Assembly (NCBI GenBank): GCA_028287345.1
Contig: JAQBPV010000193.1
Coordinates: 1 to 44,700 of the forward strand
Direction of reading: 5' to 3'
DNA length: 44,700 nucleotides
Source: Gemmatimonadota bacterium
GTDB lineage: Bacteria > Gemmatimonadota > Gemmatimonadetes > Gemmatimonadales > Gemmatimonadaceae
Under the pieces are notes generated by a model. It saw nothing but the letters and a program-made list of their open reading frames with translations, was not told the origin of the DNA and ran no database searches. Shown here piece after piece: positions 32,248 to 40,134 of the stretch. The first letter of the stretch is position 1. Each line of letters opens with the position of its first letter. The position numbers were made by a program, and so were the translations under genes.

Positions 32248-33444
32248 CTATCCGTTAGCGGATTTTCGATTTCGCGCCACGCGCTTCTTCTTCGCGGCCT
32301 TGCCGGCTTCGATCGGCACGACGTCCTTCTGTTCCGCCGCGATGCCGGGCATCTGCACGGGTATGGGCTGCTTCGGCTGCTTGTAGCTGAAGCGCTTACC
32401 CTCATAGTTGCGGAAGATCACTTCGTCGTCGGTGATCTCCTCGACGTACTCCGGTAGCAACGGCACCTTGCCACCGCCTCCGGGGGAGTCGATCACGAAC
32501 TGCGGCACCGCGAGGCCCGAGGTCCAGCCGCGCAGCGCCTGGATGATCTCGAGGCCCTTCTGGACCGTCGTGCGGAAGTGCTCGCCGCCCGCCACCTGGT
32601 CTGCCATATAGATGTAGTACGGCCGCACGCGCGCCTTGAGCAGCTCGTGCATCAGCTTCATCATCACGCGCGGATCGTCGTTCACACCCTTGAGCAGCAC
32701 CGTCTGGCAGCCGAGCGAAACGCCGGCGCGGCTGAGGCGGTCGAGTGAGGCGACTGCCGCAGGCGTCAGCTCGCTCGGGTGGTTGAAGTGCGTGTTCATG
32801 AAGATCGGGTGGTACTTCTGCACCATGTCGCAGAACTCGGGTGTGATGCGCTCCGGCAGGTGCGACGTGATGCGACTGCCCAAGCGGATGATCTCGATGT
32901 GCGGAATGGCGCGCAGCCGCTGGAAGATGTACTCCAGCCGGGCGTCGCTCAGCATCATCGGGTCGCCGCCCGAGAGAATGACGTCCCGAATCTCGGTGTG
33001 CTTCGCGAGATACTGGAACGCCGACTCGTACTCCTTGAGCGAGATCTTCTCCGGGTCGCCGACCTTGCGCCGCCGCGTGCAGAAGCGGCAGTAGCTGGCG
33101 CACACAGGGCTGACGAGGAAGAGGGCGCGGTCGGGATAGCGGTGCGTGATGTTCGGCACCGGGGAATCGCCGTCCTCGTCCAGTGAGTCGATCACGCCGT
33201 CGACGATCTCGAGCTCCTGGACGGAGGGAATGAACTGCTGCCAGTTCGCGTCCCCTACTTCCTTGATCTGTTCGAGCGATTCGCGCGTGATGCGCATCTG
33301 AAAGTTGTCGAAGGCCGGCTGCAGGGCCTCGACGTCGATCTCTCGCTCGGCGGCTTCCTCTCCAAACCGTTCGGCGACGTACGCCCGAAGCTGCTCGAGC
33401 GTGCTGATGCTGTCGTCGCGCAACGTCTTCTGCCAGTCACTCAT
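32248..33444 (-). CDS. kamA: Lysine 2,3-aminomutase (KamA-family radical SAM/PLP enzyme)
   Basis: The enzyme converts L-lysine to beta-lysine with an iron-sulfur cluster, S-adenosylmethionine and PLP. The 398-residue protein has the cluster motif CASYCRFC (Cys115, 119, 122), SGGDPMMLSD for SAM binding, NTHFNHPSEL, and PGGGGK with the PLP lysine at 326. By alignment from memory with the clostridial enzyme, the offsets are constant: Asp282 and Asp319 fall on the two aspartates that hold the lysine side-chain amine, and Arg124 on the carboxylate-binding Arg. This argues for lysine, not glutamate, as substrate. A Lys-rich tail (KAAKKKRVARNRK) is extra. The start overlaps the GNAT stop (ATGA). It is the last gene of the operon. 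An EpmB-type role in EF-P modification is less likely given the neighbours and length. Confidence 0.9.
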   Translation of the reverse strand: MSDWQKTLRDDSISTLEQLRAYVAERFGEEAAEREIDVEALQPAFDNFQMRITRESLEQIKEVGDANWQQFIPSVQELEIVDGVIDSLDEDGDSPVPNITHRYPDRALFLVSPVCASYCRFCTRRRKVGDPEKISLKEYESAFQYLAKHTEIRDVILSGGDPMMLSDARLEYIFQRLRAIPHIEIIRLGSRITSHLPERITPEFCDMVQKYHPIFMNTHFNHPSELTPAAVASLDRLSRAGVSLGCQTVLLKGVNDDPRVMMKLMHELLKARVRPYYIYMADQVAGGEHFRTTVQKGLEIIQALRGWTSGLAVPQFVIDSPGGGGKVPLLPEYVEEITDDEVIFRNYEGKRFSYKQPKQPIPVQMPGIAAEQKDVVPIEAGKAAKKKRVARNRKSANG

Positions 33445-33986
33445 CGCGTGGCTACTCCGCCCTCTCGTGTGGTGAGGCGTGTGGTGAGGATGATCCGGTC
33501 GTCCGCTGGCGCGTAGAAGTCGCGCACGCGCGCCGCCTCGACGTATCCACCCCGTGCGTAGAACTCTCTCGTGTGTTCGTAGTCGGGCCGCGACGACGTC
33601 TCAACGACGAGCAGTCGTGCGGCGCGGCCTCCGAGCTCATGCTCGACCCACTGCACCAGCGCGCGTCCCGCTCCGCGTCCCTGCGCCGCGGGATCCACGG
33701 CGAGCCAGTACAGATCGTACGTCCCCTCGGTCGCTGGCGTCGGCCCGAAGCACGCGTAGCCGAGGAGGTGTTCACGTTCGTCGAATGCTCCGACAAATTC
33801 GTAATCGGGAATTGCAAGAGCAGGTCCCTCAGTAGCTGTGCTCCTGTCGGGACGACCGAAATTGTCGAACGTCTCATCAAAGAGCTCGAGCGCGACCGCG
33901 ACTTCATCCGAGGAGAATGCCGCCGTCGCGATGAGCAGCTCGCTCACGCGCGCGCGATCCGCGGGTCTGAGGGGTGCGAGTCGCAT
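33441..33986 (-). CDS. GNAT-family N-acetyltransferase
   Basis: The 181-residue protein has the acetyl-CoA-binding core of GNAT enzymes: strand 4 and motif A DLYWLAVDPAAQGRGAGRAL (Q/RxxGxG/A as QGRGAG), then VQWVEHELGGRAARLLVVET and motif B REFYARGGYVEAARVRDFY. The N-terminal half (ELFDETFDNFGRPD) would form the acceptor site. In the operon it lies 6 bases after the second ATP-grasp gene and overlaps kamA (ATGA). It is a candidate to acetylate beta-lysine or a beta-lysine-containing product. AblB, the known beta-lysine N6-acetyltransferase, is a GNAT enzyme found next to an aminomutase (AblA), but this protein does not obviously belong to AblB. Confidence 0.85.
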   Translation of the reverse strand: MRLAPLRPADRARVSELLIATAAFSSDEVAVALELFDETFDNFGRPDRSTATEGPALAIPDYEFVGAFDEREHLLGYACFGPTPATEGTYDLYWLAVDPAAQGRGAGRALVQWVEHELGGRAARLLVVETSSRPDYEHTREFYARGGYVEAARVRDFYAPADDRIILTTRLTTREGGVATR

Positions 33987-33992
33987 CAGTCG

Positions 33993-35048
33993 CTACGCTC
34001 CGCCTGCTGGAAAGAGATCGAGATCGGAGATCTTGGTGGCGACACCGGAGAGGCGCTGCGCCTTCTCCCACCGTTCAGCCGTGGTGCCGCCATCGCGCGA
34101 ACGCTGGAGACCGAGCTCGCAGATGCGCCGCACGAGCGAGCCGTACTCGATGCCGGCCACGCGCGCCATGCGGGCGAGTCCAGCGTCGGGCGAGATGTCG
34201 GGGTTCGCATTCACCTCGAGGATCCACGGGCGGCCGCGCTCGTCGATGCGAATGTCGACGCGGCCGTAACCGGTGCCGCCGACGATCCGCCATGCGGCCA
34301 CGGCGACCTTACGCAGCTGCGACGCGACACTCGCCGGGAGACGCGCGGGACAGCGCGGCGCGGAGCCCAGGTCTTCGTCACAGCCATCTTCCCACTTGGA
34401 CCGGTACGTCACGATGCGCCACATACCCTTGGGCATGTGGCCGAAGTCGATCTCGGCAATTGGAAGCACGGCGTCGCCGAGGATGCCGACGTTGACCTCG
34501 CGGCCTTCGACGTAACGCTGGACGAGCACCTCGTCCCACCGGTCGAGCATGACGCCGACGCGTTCGGTGAGCGCGCGAGTCGTGCGGACGACGGAGCGCT
34601 GCTCGATGCCGATCGACGCGTCTTCAGCCGCCGGCTTGCAGATGGCGGGGAAGCCGACCGCGGGAATGGCGCCGCCCCGACGGACCACGGCGAACTTCGG
34701 CACCGGGAGACCAGCGCGCTCCAAGGCCGCGTTCACGACGTGCTTTCGCAGCGTCACGGAGGTCGTCCAGCTCGAGCGGCCCGTGTACGGGAGCGAGAGC
34801 AATTCCAGCACGGAGATGACCGGCGGCTCCAGCGCGGCGACGCCGTCGATCGACTCGCAGAGGTTGAAGACGAGGTCGACGCGAGCGCGACGGAGCTTGT
34901 CGATCCACTTCGCGTCGGGATGCACGGGCAGGCGGACGATCTCGTTCCCCTCGCTGGCGAGCGAGGCTTCGATTGCCTGGACCGTGCCGATGATGAGCTG
35001 GTCGGGCGACGCCGCGCTCGCGCCGTCGAAAAGGATGCCGATCTTCAC
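33993..35048 (-). CDS. ATP-grasp ligase, D-Ala-D-Ala ligase-like (second of the operon)
   Basis: The 351-residue protein begins VKIGILFDGASAASPDQLII at a GTG that overlaps the upstream ATP-grasp stop (GTGA). It shows the three-domain Ddl layout: FNLCESIDGVAALEPPVISV with LSLPYTGRSSWTTSVTLRKH (Ddl-like start), ATP-binding lysine segment FPAICKPAAEDASIGIEQRS, adenine-binding VLVQRYVEGREVNVGILGD, and metal-binding end GRVDIRIDERGRPWILEVNANPD (Asp, Glu, Asn; quoted in pieces GRVDIRIDERG and ILEVNANPDIS). ATP-grasp enzymes activate a carboxylate as acyl phosphate and join it to an amine. Relative to true Ddl the substrate loop differs (CDEDLGSAPRCPA), so D-Ala is not assured. The operon context points to a beta-lysine-containing product. 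Confidence 0.85.
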   Translation of the reverse strand: MKIGILFDGASAASPDQLIIGTVQAIEASLASEGNEIVRLPVHPDAKWIDKLRRARVDLVFNLCESIDGVAALEPPVISVLELLSLPYTGRSSWTTSVTLRKHVVNAALERAGLPVPKFAVVRRGGAIPAVGFPAICKPAAEDASIGIEQRSVVRTTRALTERVGVMLDRWDEVLVQRYVEGREVNVGILGDAVLPIAEIDFGHMPKGMWRIVTYRSKWEDGCDEDLGSAPRCPARLPASVASQLRKVAVAAWRIVGGTGYGRVDIRIDERGRPWILEVNANPDISPDAGLARMARVAGIEYGSLVRRICELGLQRSRDGGTTAERWEKAQRLSGVATKISDLDLFPAGGA

Positions 35049-36166
35049 GAGGCGCTCCCGTCGAGGGCGACGCCCTGACGGTCGGCGGCAGCGACGAGGC
35101 ACGCGCCGATCAAGCCGTCATAGCTGAGTCCAGCCGCGCGCGCCGCCTTGGGCAGGCACGAATTGTCGGCGACGTCGGGAAGAATACCAGGCAGCGGATT
35201 GACCTCGACGATATTGGCCCGCCCGTTCGCGTCGAGACGGACGTCGACGCGCGACCAGTCACGGCAGCCGAGCGCGTGATAGGCGCGCAGCACGACGTTC
35301 TCGATCTCGGCGCGGAGGCTGGCGCTGATCTTTGCCGGGCAGGAGAAGATGTCGAGTGGATTCTCGGGGCGATCCCACAGCCACTTCGCCTCGAAGCCGT
35401 AGATGGGCAGCGCGCCCGCCGGCAGCGACGCGAAGTTCATTCCGACGATGGGAAGGACCTGCGCACTCCCGCCGTTGCCGAGCACGCCGCAGGTGAACTC
35501 GGCGCCGGGAAGAAAGGTCTCGACGATCACTGGCTGGTCATAACGCTCGAGCAGATCGAGCACCACCGGGCCGAGGGAATCGGCAGACGAGACGAAGTTC
35601 TTCTCGGTGATTCCCTTGGACGATCCCTCGTGCACCGGCTTGGCGAACAGCGGGAGAGCCGGCATCGCAGAGGCGAGCGCGCGGAGATCTTCGCTGTTGC
35701 GGACGAGCCACCAGTCAGCCGTGGGGACTCCGTGCGCGCGGAGAATCTCCTTGGTGCGCGCCTTGTCGAGGCAGAGCGCGAGTGTGAACGGGTCGCTGCC
35801 GGAGTAGGGGACGCCGTAGAACTCGCAGATGGCGGGGACGTGCGCTTCGCGATTGGGCCCGCGAAGTCCTTCGGCGATGTTGAAGACGATGTCGGGTCGC
35901 GCGTCGCGGAGGGTCTGCGGGAAGTCGTCGGTGGCTTCGAGGCGAATGACGTCGCCGTAACGGGCGAGGGCGCTGGCGACGGCGTCGATGGTTTCGCGTG
36001 AGTCCCACTCGGCGTACTCGTCGTCGGGCGCGGCGGCCGGAGCGACGAGGGTGGCGAGGCCGCTGCCGCTACTGGGCGGCTCCTCGTCGGGGCGCGCCAG
36101 CTCGGCCGCGCTTTCCGCGGCAATGGGCTCAGGCTTTTGATTGTACGCGAAACCGATGCGCGTCAT
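35045..36166 (-). CDS. ATP-grasp ligase, D-Ala-D-Ala ligase-like (first of the operon)
   Basis: The 373-residue protein begins MTRIGFAYNQKPEPIAAESA. After a flexible Pro/Glu/Ala segment (residues 20-55) it has the Ddl-type modules FNIAEGLRGPNREAHVPAIC, FYGVPYSGSDPFTLALCLDK, the ATP-binding LFAKPVHEGSSKGI, VIVETFLPGAEFTCGVLGN and the metal-binding end DWSRVDVRLDANGRANIVEV then NPLPGI. It differs clearly from the downstream ATP-grasp (about a quarter identical by eye), so the two are unlikely to be redundant and may add two successive residues. The start at 36166 is supported by GGGATGGG upstream and by the loss of sense further out. It is the first gene of the four-gene operon; a promoter and palindrome lie in 36167-36363. 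Confidence 0.85.
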   Translation of the reverse strand: MTRIGFAYNQKPEPIAAESAAELARPDEEPPSSGSGLATLVAPAAAPDDEYAEWDSRETIDAVASALARYGDVIRLEATDDFPQTLRDARPDIVFNIAEGLRGPNREAHVPAICEFYGVPYSGSDPFTLALCLDKARTKEILRAHGVPTADWWLVRNSEDLRALASAMPALPLFAKPVHEGSSKGITEKNFVSSADSLGPVVLDLLERYDQPVIVETFLPGAEFTCGVLGNGGSAQVLPIVGMNFASLPAGALPIYGFEAKWLWDRPENPLDIFSCPAKISASLRAEIENVVLRAYHALGCRDWSRVDVRLDANGRANIVEVNPLPGILPDVADNSCLPKAARAAGLSYDGLIGACLVAAADRQGVALDGSAS

Positions 36167-36244
36167 CCCATCCCGGAGTGGTGTGCTGCGCTGCCGTGCT
36201 GCTCGTCGCGGACCGTGCACAATCCGGCATCGATCATCGCGAAG

Positions 36245-36260
36245 CGCCTTGGCCAAGGCG
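36245..36260. promoter_or_regulatory. Perfect 16-bp palindrome upstream of the ATP-grasp/KamA operon
   Basis: CGCCTTGGCCAAGGCG is self-complementary over all 16 bases. It lies 78 bases upstream of the first ATG of the operon and downstream of the promoter-like pair at 36313-36341, where a repressor would block elongation. It could also be a hairpin in the RNA, but it has no loop, which favours a DNA-binding site. Confidence 0.45.
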
Positions 36261-36312
36261 TCGAACTCCTACTACGCACGCGGGCAAATCGCACGCCACG
36301 TGCAACGCGCCG

Positions 36313-36341
36313 AAGATACGTCCACTGTTTTTTTCGCGCAA
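36313..36341 (-). promoter_or_regulatory. Promoter-like -35/-10 pair for the ATP-grasp/KamA operon
   Basis: On the minus strand TTGCGC (36336-36341) is followed after exactly 17 bases by TATCTT (36313-36318). The intervening sequence is A-rich. It is directed at the operon start at 36166, giving a leader of about 140 bases. The gap up to the thyX stop (36364) is short, so thyX read-through is also possible. Confidence 0.35.
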
Positions 36342-36363
36342 TGAAAAATATCAGTCGAGGCGA

Positions 36364-37140
36364 TCAGACTTTGTGGTAGCTGATCTTCGCCGCTTCGCGA
36401 CGATCGGTCGCCTCGTAAATCTCGAAGTCGGAGAAGAAGGCTGGCGCCTCGGCGGTGAGCACGCGGAGTACGGTGACGGCCATGCGGCGAATCTCGAGCT
36501 CGGCGCCTTCGCTGGAGCGGAGCTCGAGCATCGTGCGCCATGCGCGCGCATTGCCGGTGACGACGATCTTCGTCTCCGTCGAGTTGGGGAGGACGCCGCG
36601 TGCGGCTTCGCGAGCCATCTTCCGGCGGTGGACCTTGTCGGCCACCCAGCCGTAGCGCTCCATGAGCTGCGTCACGAGCGCGACGTAGGCGCCCTGCGCG
36701 CTCTCGATCTGCGTGCGCCACGCACTCTCGAGGAGCTCGTCGCCGGCAATGGCCGGCGGGACGACGAAGCACGCCTCGCTCTCGTCGACGTACCGCTGTG
36801 AGAGCTGCGAGTAGGCGAAGCCCGCCCGGTGGCGCACCAGCTCGTGCGTGAGCGAGCGGCTCACGCCCTCGAGGAGCAGCGAGTAGTTCGCGTGCTCGAG
36901 GACGCTGCCGTGTCCCTGCTTCTTGATGTTCTCGAGGTAGTCGCGTGTCGAGCGGTTCGCCGGATTGTGCTGGCTCATGTAGCAGAGCCGTCCGGCGAAC
37001 TCGGCGAGCCGCTCACCATCGGTGCTCTCACCCTGCCAGTGCACGGGCAGGTGCTCGGGCGTATTGAACGCGGGATGCGAGAGCACGGTGACTTTCGGCT
37101 CGTAAAACAGGCGCGGAGCGGAGGGAGCGGCAGCAGTCAT
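36364..37140 (-). CDS. thyX: Flavin-dependent thymidylate synthase
   Basis: ThyX makes dTMP from dUMP with methylene-tetrahydrofolate and reduced FAD. The 258-residue product has the signature RHRAGFAYSQLSQRY (RHR-x7-S), the substrate segment STETKIVVTGNARAWRTML and ELRSSEGAELEIRRMAV, and the helical core LEHANYSLLLEGVSRSLTHE. The length is normal. Nothing suggests a functional link to the neighbouring operon, apart from the common strand. A 124-base gap separates it from the upstream oxidase gene on the same strand (37141-37264), with a T-rich promoter-like region but no gene. Confidence 0.95.
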   Translation of the reverse strand: MTAAAPSAPRLFYEPKVTVLSHPAFNTPEHLPVHWQGESTDGERLAEFAGRLCYMSQHNPANRSTRDYLENIKKQGHGSVLEHANYSLLLEGVSRSLTHELVRHRAGFAYSQLSQRYVDESEACFVVPPAIAGDELLESAWRTQIESAQGAYVALVTQLMERYGWVADKVHRRKMAREAARGVLPNSTETKIVVTGNARAWRTMLELRSSEGAELEIRRMAVTVLRVLTAEAPAFFSDFEIYEATDRREAAKISYHKV

Positions 37141-37264
37141 TGGTAGGGAATCGAGGAAGGCAGAAACTTATTCGTGCACGGCGTTCACGAATAGTGTGCC
37201 CGGTCGGTCGCGCGCATTCGTTCCGTCGGCGGACTTCGCGCTCAACCCCGACTCCGTTGCTGCT

Positions 37265-38953
37265 CTATCGGCCTCGTTCCATGTTGGACTCCGCTTCGGC
37301 GAGAAGGTCGAGCCGAAACCGAGCGTAAGCGCGCCCGCGCTCTACTTCGGTCAGCGCCGCGCGAGCTGCTGGCGGCAGCGCGGGCAGAGCGGGATCGTAC
37401 TTCACGCGGTCGACCGCGCGCTCACCAGGCAACGGGACCTTCGCTCCTGGATTCAGCAGTGAGTCCGGATCGAACGCGCGCTTCACCGCCGCAAATCGCT
37501 CGAGTGTTGCAGTCGGCCACACGCGATCGAGCAACGGCGCACGGAGCCGACCGTCGCCATGCTCGCCCGACAGCGTTCCGCCCAACCTCGACGTGAGCGA
37601 CGTCACATCAGCGAGCAGGCCATCGACGCGCGCGCGCCAGTCGGGCTGCCGAACGTCGATGAGCGGATTCACGTGCACGTGCGCATCGCCGGCGTGGCCG
37701 AAGATCACCCCGCGAATGCCGCGCGCATCGAGCGCCGAGCGAACACCGCGCACGTAGTCGGCAAGATTTGCCGGAGGCACGCAGCCGTCCTCGATGAACT
37801 GCATCGACTTGAGCGCCGGGTCGAGCCGGCTCAGGATCGGACTCGCCGCGTGGCGCAGTTCCCACATCGCCTCCTCGGTGGGCAGGTCGAGCGCGAGCGC
37901 AACCGTCGTCGCGCCGGCGGCGAGGAACGCCGACTCGAGCTTTGCCGCGAGCCGCGCGCATTCGTCGACGGAGTTGCCTTCGACCTCGGCGAGCAACACG
38001 GCCTCCGCGTGCTCGGGCGCTGGTACGTGCGCGCCACCGCCGCGGGCGACATCGAGGAAGGTGCGGTCGAGCAGCTCACATGCGCTCGCGCCCGCGTCGC
38101 GCGCGGAACCCGCGGCCATGACCGCGGCGTCGAGTGTGTCAAAGGCGCCGAGGACGCTCGCGGTCGCCGCGAATGCGGGCGTGAGTTTGAGCTCGAGTCC
38201 GACGATCAGCGCGAGCGTCCCTTCGCTGCCCACGAGAAGATCTATCAGGTCTCCGGTTTCCGTATACACGGACAGCCCGTAACCCGACGACTCCTTTCGG
38301 ACGCCCGCATGTCGCGAGGGGGAGTGGCGCTCGGCCGCAACGAGCGCGTCCGCTTCCCCGAGAAAGCGGCGCACCGGCTCGACCTCGGGCGGCGGAGCGC
38401 CACGACGAACCTCGGCGCGCGAGCCATCGGCGAAGACGCAATCGAGGGCGTTCACCCAAGGACGCATCGAGCCATAGCGGAGCGTGTGCGCGCCGGACGA
38501 GTTAGTGGACGCCATTCCGCCCACGGTGCAGTAAGCGCCGCTCGATGGATCGACGGGAAAGCTCAAGGCCACCTTACGCGCCGCCGCATCGACCGCATTG
38601 CGCAGCACCCCTGGCTCGCAACGTACGGAGCGCGATTCGACATCGATCTCGTGCAGCGCGTTCAAGCGGCTCAGGTCCACGATCACGCCGTCACCGATCG
38701 CTCCGCCGGCCATGCTGCTGCCGGAGCCTCGTGGAATGAGCGGCACTCCTTCACGTGTCGCCCATTTTACCAGCGCGACAACGTCGTCCGCGTCGGCGGG
38801 CACTGCGACAGCGCGCGGGATGATCTGCGCAATGCCGGCTGCCTCGCTGTAGACAGCGCACGCGTCGGCGTCGTCGCGGTAGAGTCCGCGGAATCCTGTT
38901 GGGTGTACGGAGCTGATCATCAGCACGGGGGCATTACGGACCCGCCCTTGCAT
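37265..38953 (-). CDS. FAD-linked oxidase (GlcD/D-lactate dehydrogenase type)
   Basis: The 562-residue enzyme has the two-part structure of FAD-binding PCMH/C-terminal oxidases. The N-terminal FAD fold reads PRAVAVPADADDVVALVKWA, PLIPRGSGSSMAGGAIGDGV, VDPSSGAYCTVGGMASTNSS and LIDLLVGSEGTLALIVGLEL. The C-terminal part contains the catalytic and metal-binding GVIFGHAGDAHVHVNPLIDV and GTLSGEHGDGRLRAPLLDR. Such proteins oxidise 2-hydroxy acids such as D-lactate or glycolate and pass electrons to the quinone pool or a partner protein. No GlcE/F subunits or iron-sulfur domain are encoded here, so it may act alone like D-lactate dehydrogenases. The start may be 38953 or the ATG at 38920. It is divergent from the squalene synthase gene. 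Confidence 0.88.
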   Translation of the reverse strand: MQGRVRNAPVLMISSVHPTGFRGLYRDDADACAVYSEAAGIAQIIPRAVAVPADADDVVALVKWATREGVPLIPRGSGSSMAGGAIGDGVIVDLSRLNALHEIDVESRSVRCEPGVLRNAVDAAARKVALSFPVDPSSGAYCTVGGMASTNSSGAHTLRYGSMRPWVNALDCVFADGSRAEVRRGAPPPEVEPVRRFLGEADALVAAERHSPSRHAGVRKESSGYGLSVYTETGDLIDLLVGSEGTLALIVGLELKLTPAFAATASVLGAFDTLDAAVMAAGSARDAGASACELLDRTFLDVARGGGAHVPAPEHAEAVLLAEVEGNSVDECARLAAKLESAFLAAGATTVALALDLPTEEAMWELRHAASPILSRLDPALKSMQFIEDGCVPPANLADYVRGVRSALDARGIRGVIFGHAGDAHVHVNPLIDVRQPDWRARVDGLLADVTSLTSRLGGTLSGEHGDGRLRAPLLDRVWPTATLERFAAVKRAFDPDSLLNPGAKVPLPGERAVDRVKYDPALPALPPAARAALTEVERGRAYARFRLDLLAEAESNMERGR

Positions 38954-39030
38954 GTCGATACTGCCGAGTGCGGGTCCTTTACCGTCGGGTCGGGACGACA
39001 GGCGCTCTGTCTCGGAGTAAGTTCTTTACC

Positions 39031-40125
39031 GTGACGACAAGTCTAATGCCGGATACCGGCGAGCCAATGGATTCGCGCGCCGCGCTCGACGCGGCGCGAC
39101 TCGCAACCGCGGAGCGCTTCGCGCGCGACGTGCTTCCGTCCGTCTCGCGGACGTTCGCGCTGAGTATTCGCGTGCTGCCCGGCGCCCTCGGGCGTGCGGT
39201 GCTCGCCGCCTATCTGCTCTGCCGCATCGCGGACACCCTCGAGGACGAGCCGAACCTTCCTGCCGAAGCGAAGGCGCTGCTGCTCGACGAACTGGCGCTC
39301 TGCTTCGAGGACTCGTCGGCCGCCAACGGGTTTCCGTCACTCGTGGAAAACCTCACGGGCGAAGCGGCTCACGTCCGGCTCGCGCACAACACCGACCTCG
39401 TCTTCGTGCTCTACCGCAGCCTTCCGGTCGGAACGCAGATCCACGTCCGGCGCTGGGTGGGCGAGATGATCGCGGGGATGCGGAAGTTCGTCCTGCTGTA
39501 TCCTCACGGCATCCGCATCCAGAGCCTCGAGGAGTACAGGGAGTACTGCTATTACGTCGCCGGCACTGTGGGCTATCTCCTCACGGACCTCTGGCATGAA
39601 CACGCGCCGAGCATCGGCGACAGCCAGTACAAGGTGCTGCGCGAGAAGTGTCGCGCCTTCGCCGAAGCGCTGCAGACGGTGAATATCCTCAAGGACGTCG
39701 CGACCGACGCCGAGCACGAAAACTCGATTTACATCCCGGAAGATCTGCTGCGTCTGCACGGCAGCAGTCACGCGACCATTCTCGCACCGGAGCGGCTGCT
39801 CGGCACTCGGGAGGCGCTGGCGACGTTGGTGCAGCTCGCCTGGCACGATCTCGAGGGAGCGCGGAGCTATCTCCTGCTGATCCCTCGGCGCGCCGTTCCG
39901 ATCCGTCTGTTCTGCGTGCTGCCGCTGCTGTTTGCCTACGCGACGCTGCGCGACCTCACGCGCACGCCAACCGCCCTCGCTCGGCGCGATGTGGTGAAGA
40001 TCTCCCGCCGCGAAGTGAAGTCACTCACGCTCATCGGGTTTCTCGTCATCCTGAGCAACCGCGGACTGGGTTGGCTGGCCGATCGTGCGATGCGACGCCC
40101 GTTCGTCGTGGCGGGAGTTAGGTAG
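39031..40125 (+). CDS. Squalene/phytoene synthase family, single-enzyme squalene synthase type
   Basis: The 364-residue protein has the two Asp-rich motifs of head-to-head prenyl synthases: YLLCRIADTLEDEP (D-x-x-E-D) and LQTVNILKDVATDAEHENSI (D-x-x-x-D). The SRTFALSIRVLP opening and the motif YCYYVAGTVGYLLTDLW are those of squalene synthases that couple two farnesyl diphosphates and reduce the product. A C-terminal hydrophobic helix (LTLIGFLVILSNRGLGWLA) suggests membrane attachment, as in eukaryotic squalene synthase. This contrasts with the HpnC/D/E route, which uses two synthase-like proteins and an oxidoreductase. No hopanoid cyclase is in the window. The GTG at 39031 with GGAGTAAG upstream is favoured, though ATG at 39046 or 39067 is possible. 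Confidence 0.85.
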   Translation: MTTSLMPDTGEPMDSRAALDAARLATAERFARDVLPSVSRTFALSIRVLPGALGRAVLAAYLLCRIADTLEDEPNLPAEAKALLLDELALCFEDSSAANGFPSLVENLTGEAAHVRLAHNTDLVFVLYRSLPVGTQIHVRRWVGEMIAGMRKFVLLYPHGIRIQSLEEYREYCYYVAGTVGYLLTDLWHEHAPSIGDSQYKVLREKCRAFAEALQTVNILKDVATDAEHENSIYIPEDLLRLHGSSHATILAPERLLGTREALATLVQLAWHDLEGARSYLLLIPRRAVPIRLFCVLPLLFAYATLRDLTRTPTALARRDVVKISRREVKSLTLIGFLVILSNRGLGWLADRAMRRPFVVAGVR

Positions 40126-40134
40126 ACAGTGGCG

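Noticed and set aside
32248-33444. EpmB-type EF-P modifying lysine aminomutase
   Set aside because: EpmB proteins are usually shorter and accompany EpmA or EF-P; neither is present, and the operon partners are ligases and an acetyltransferase.
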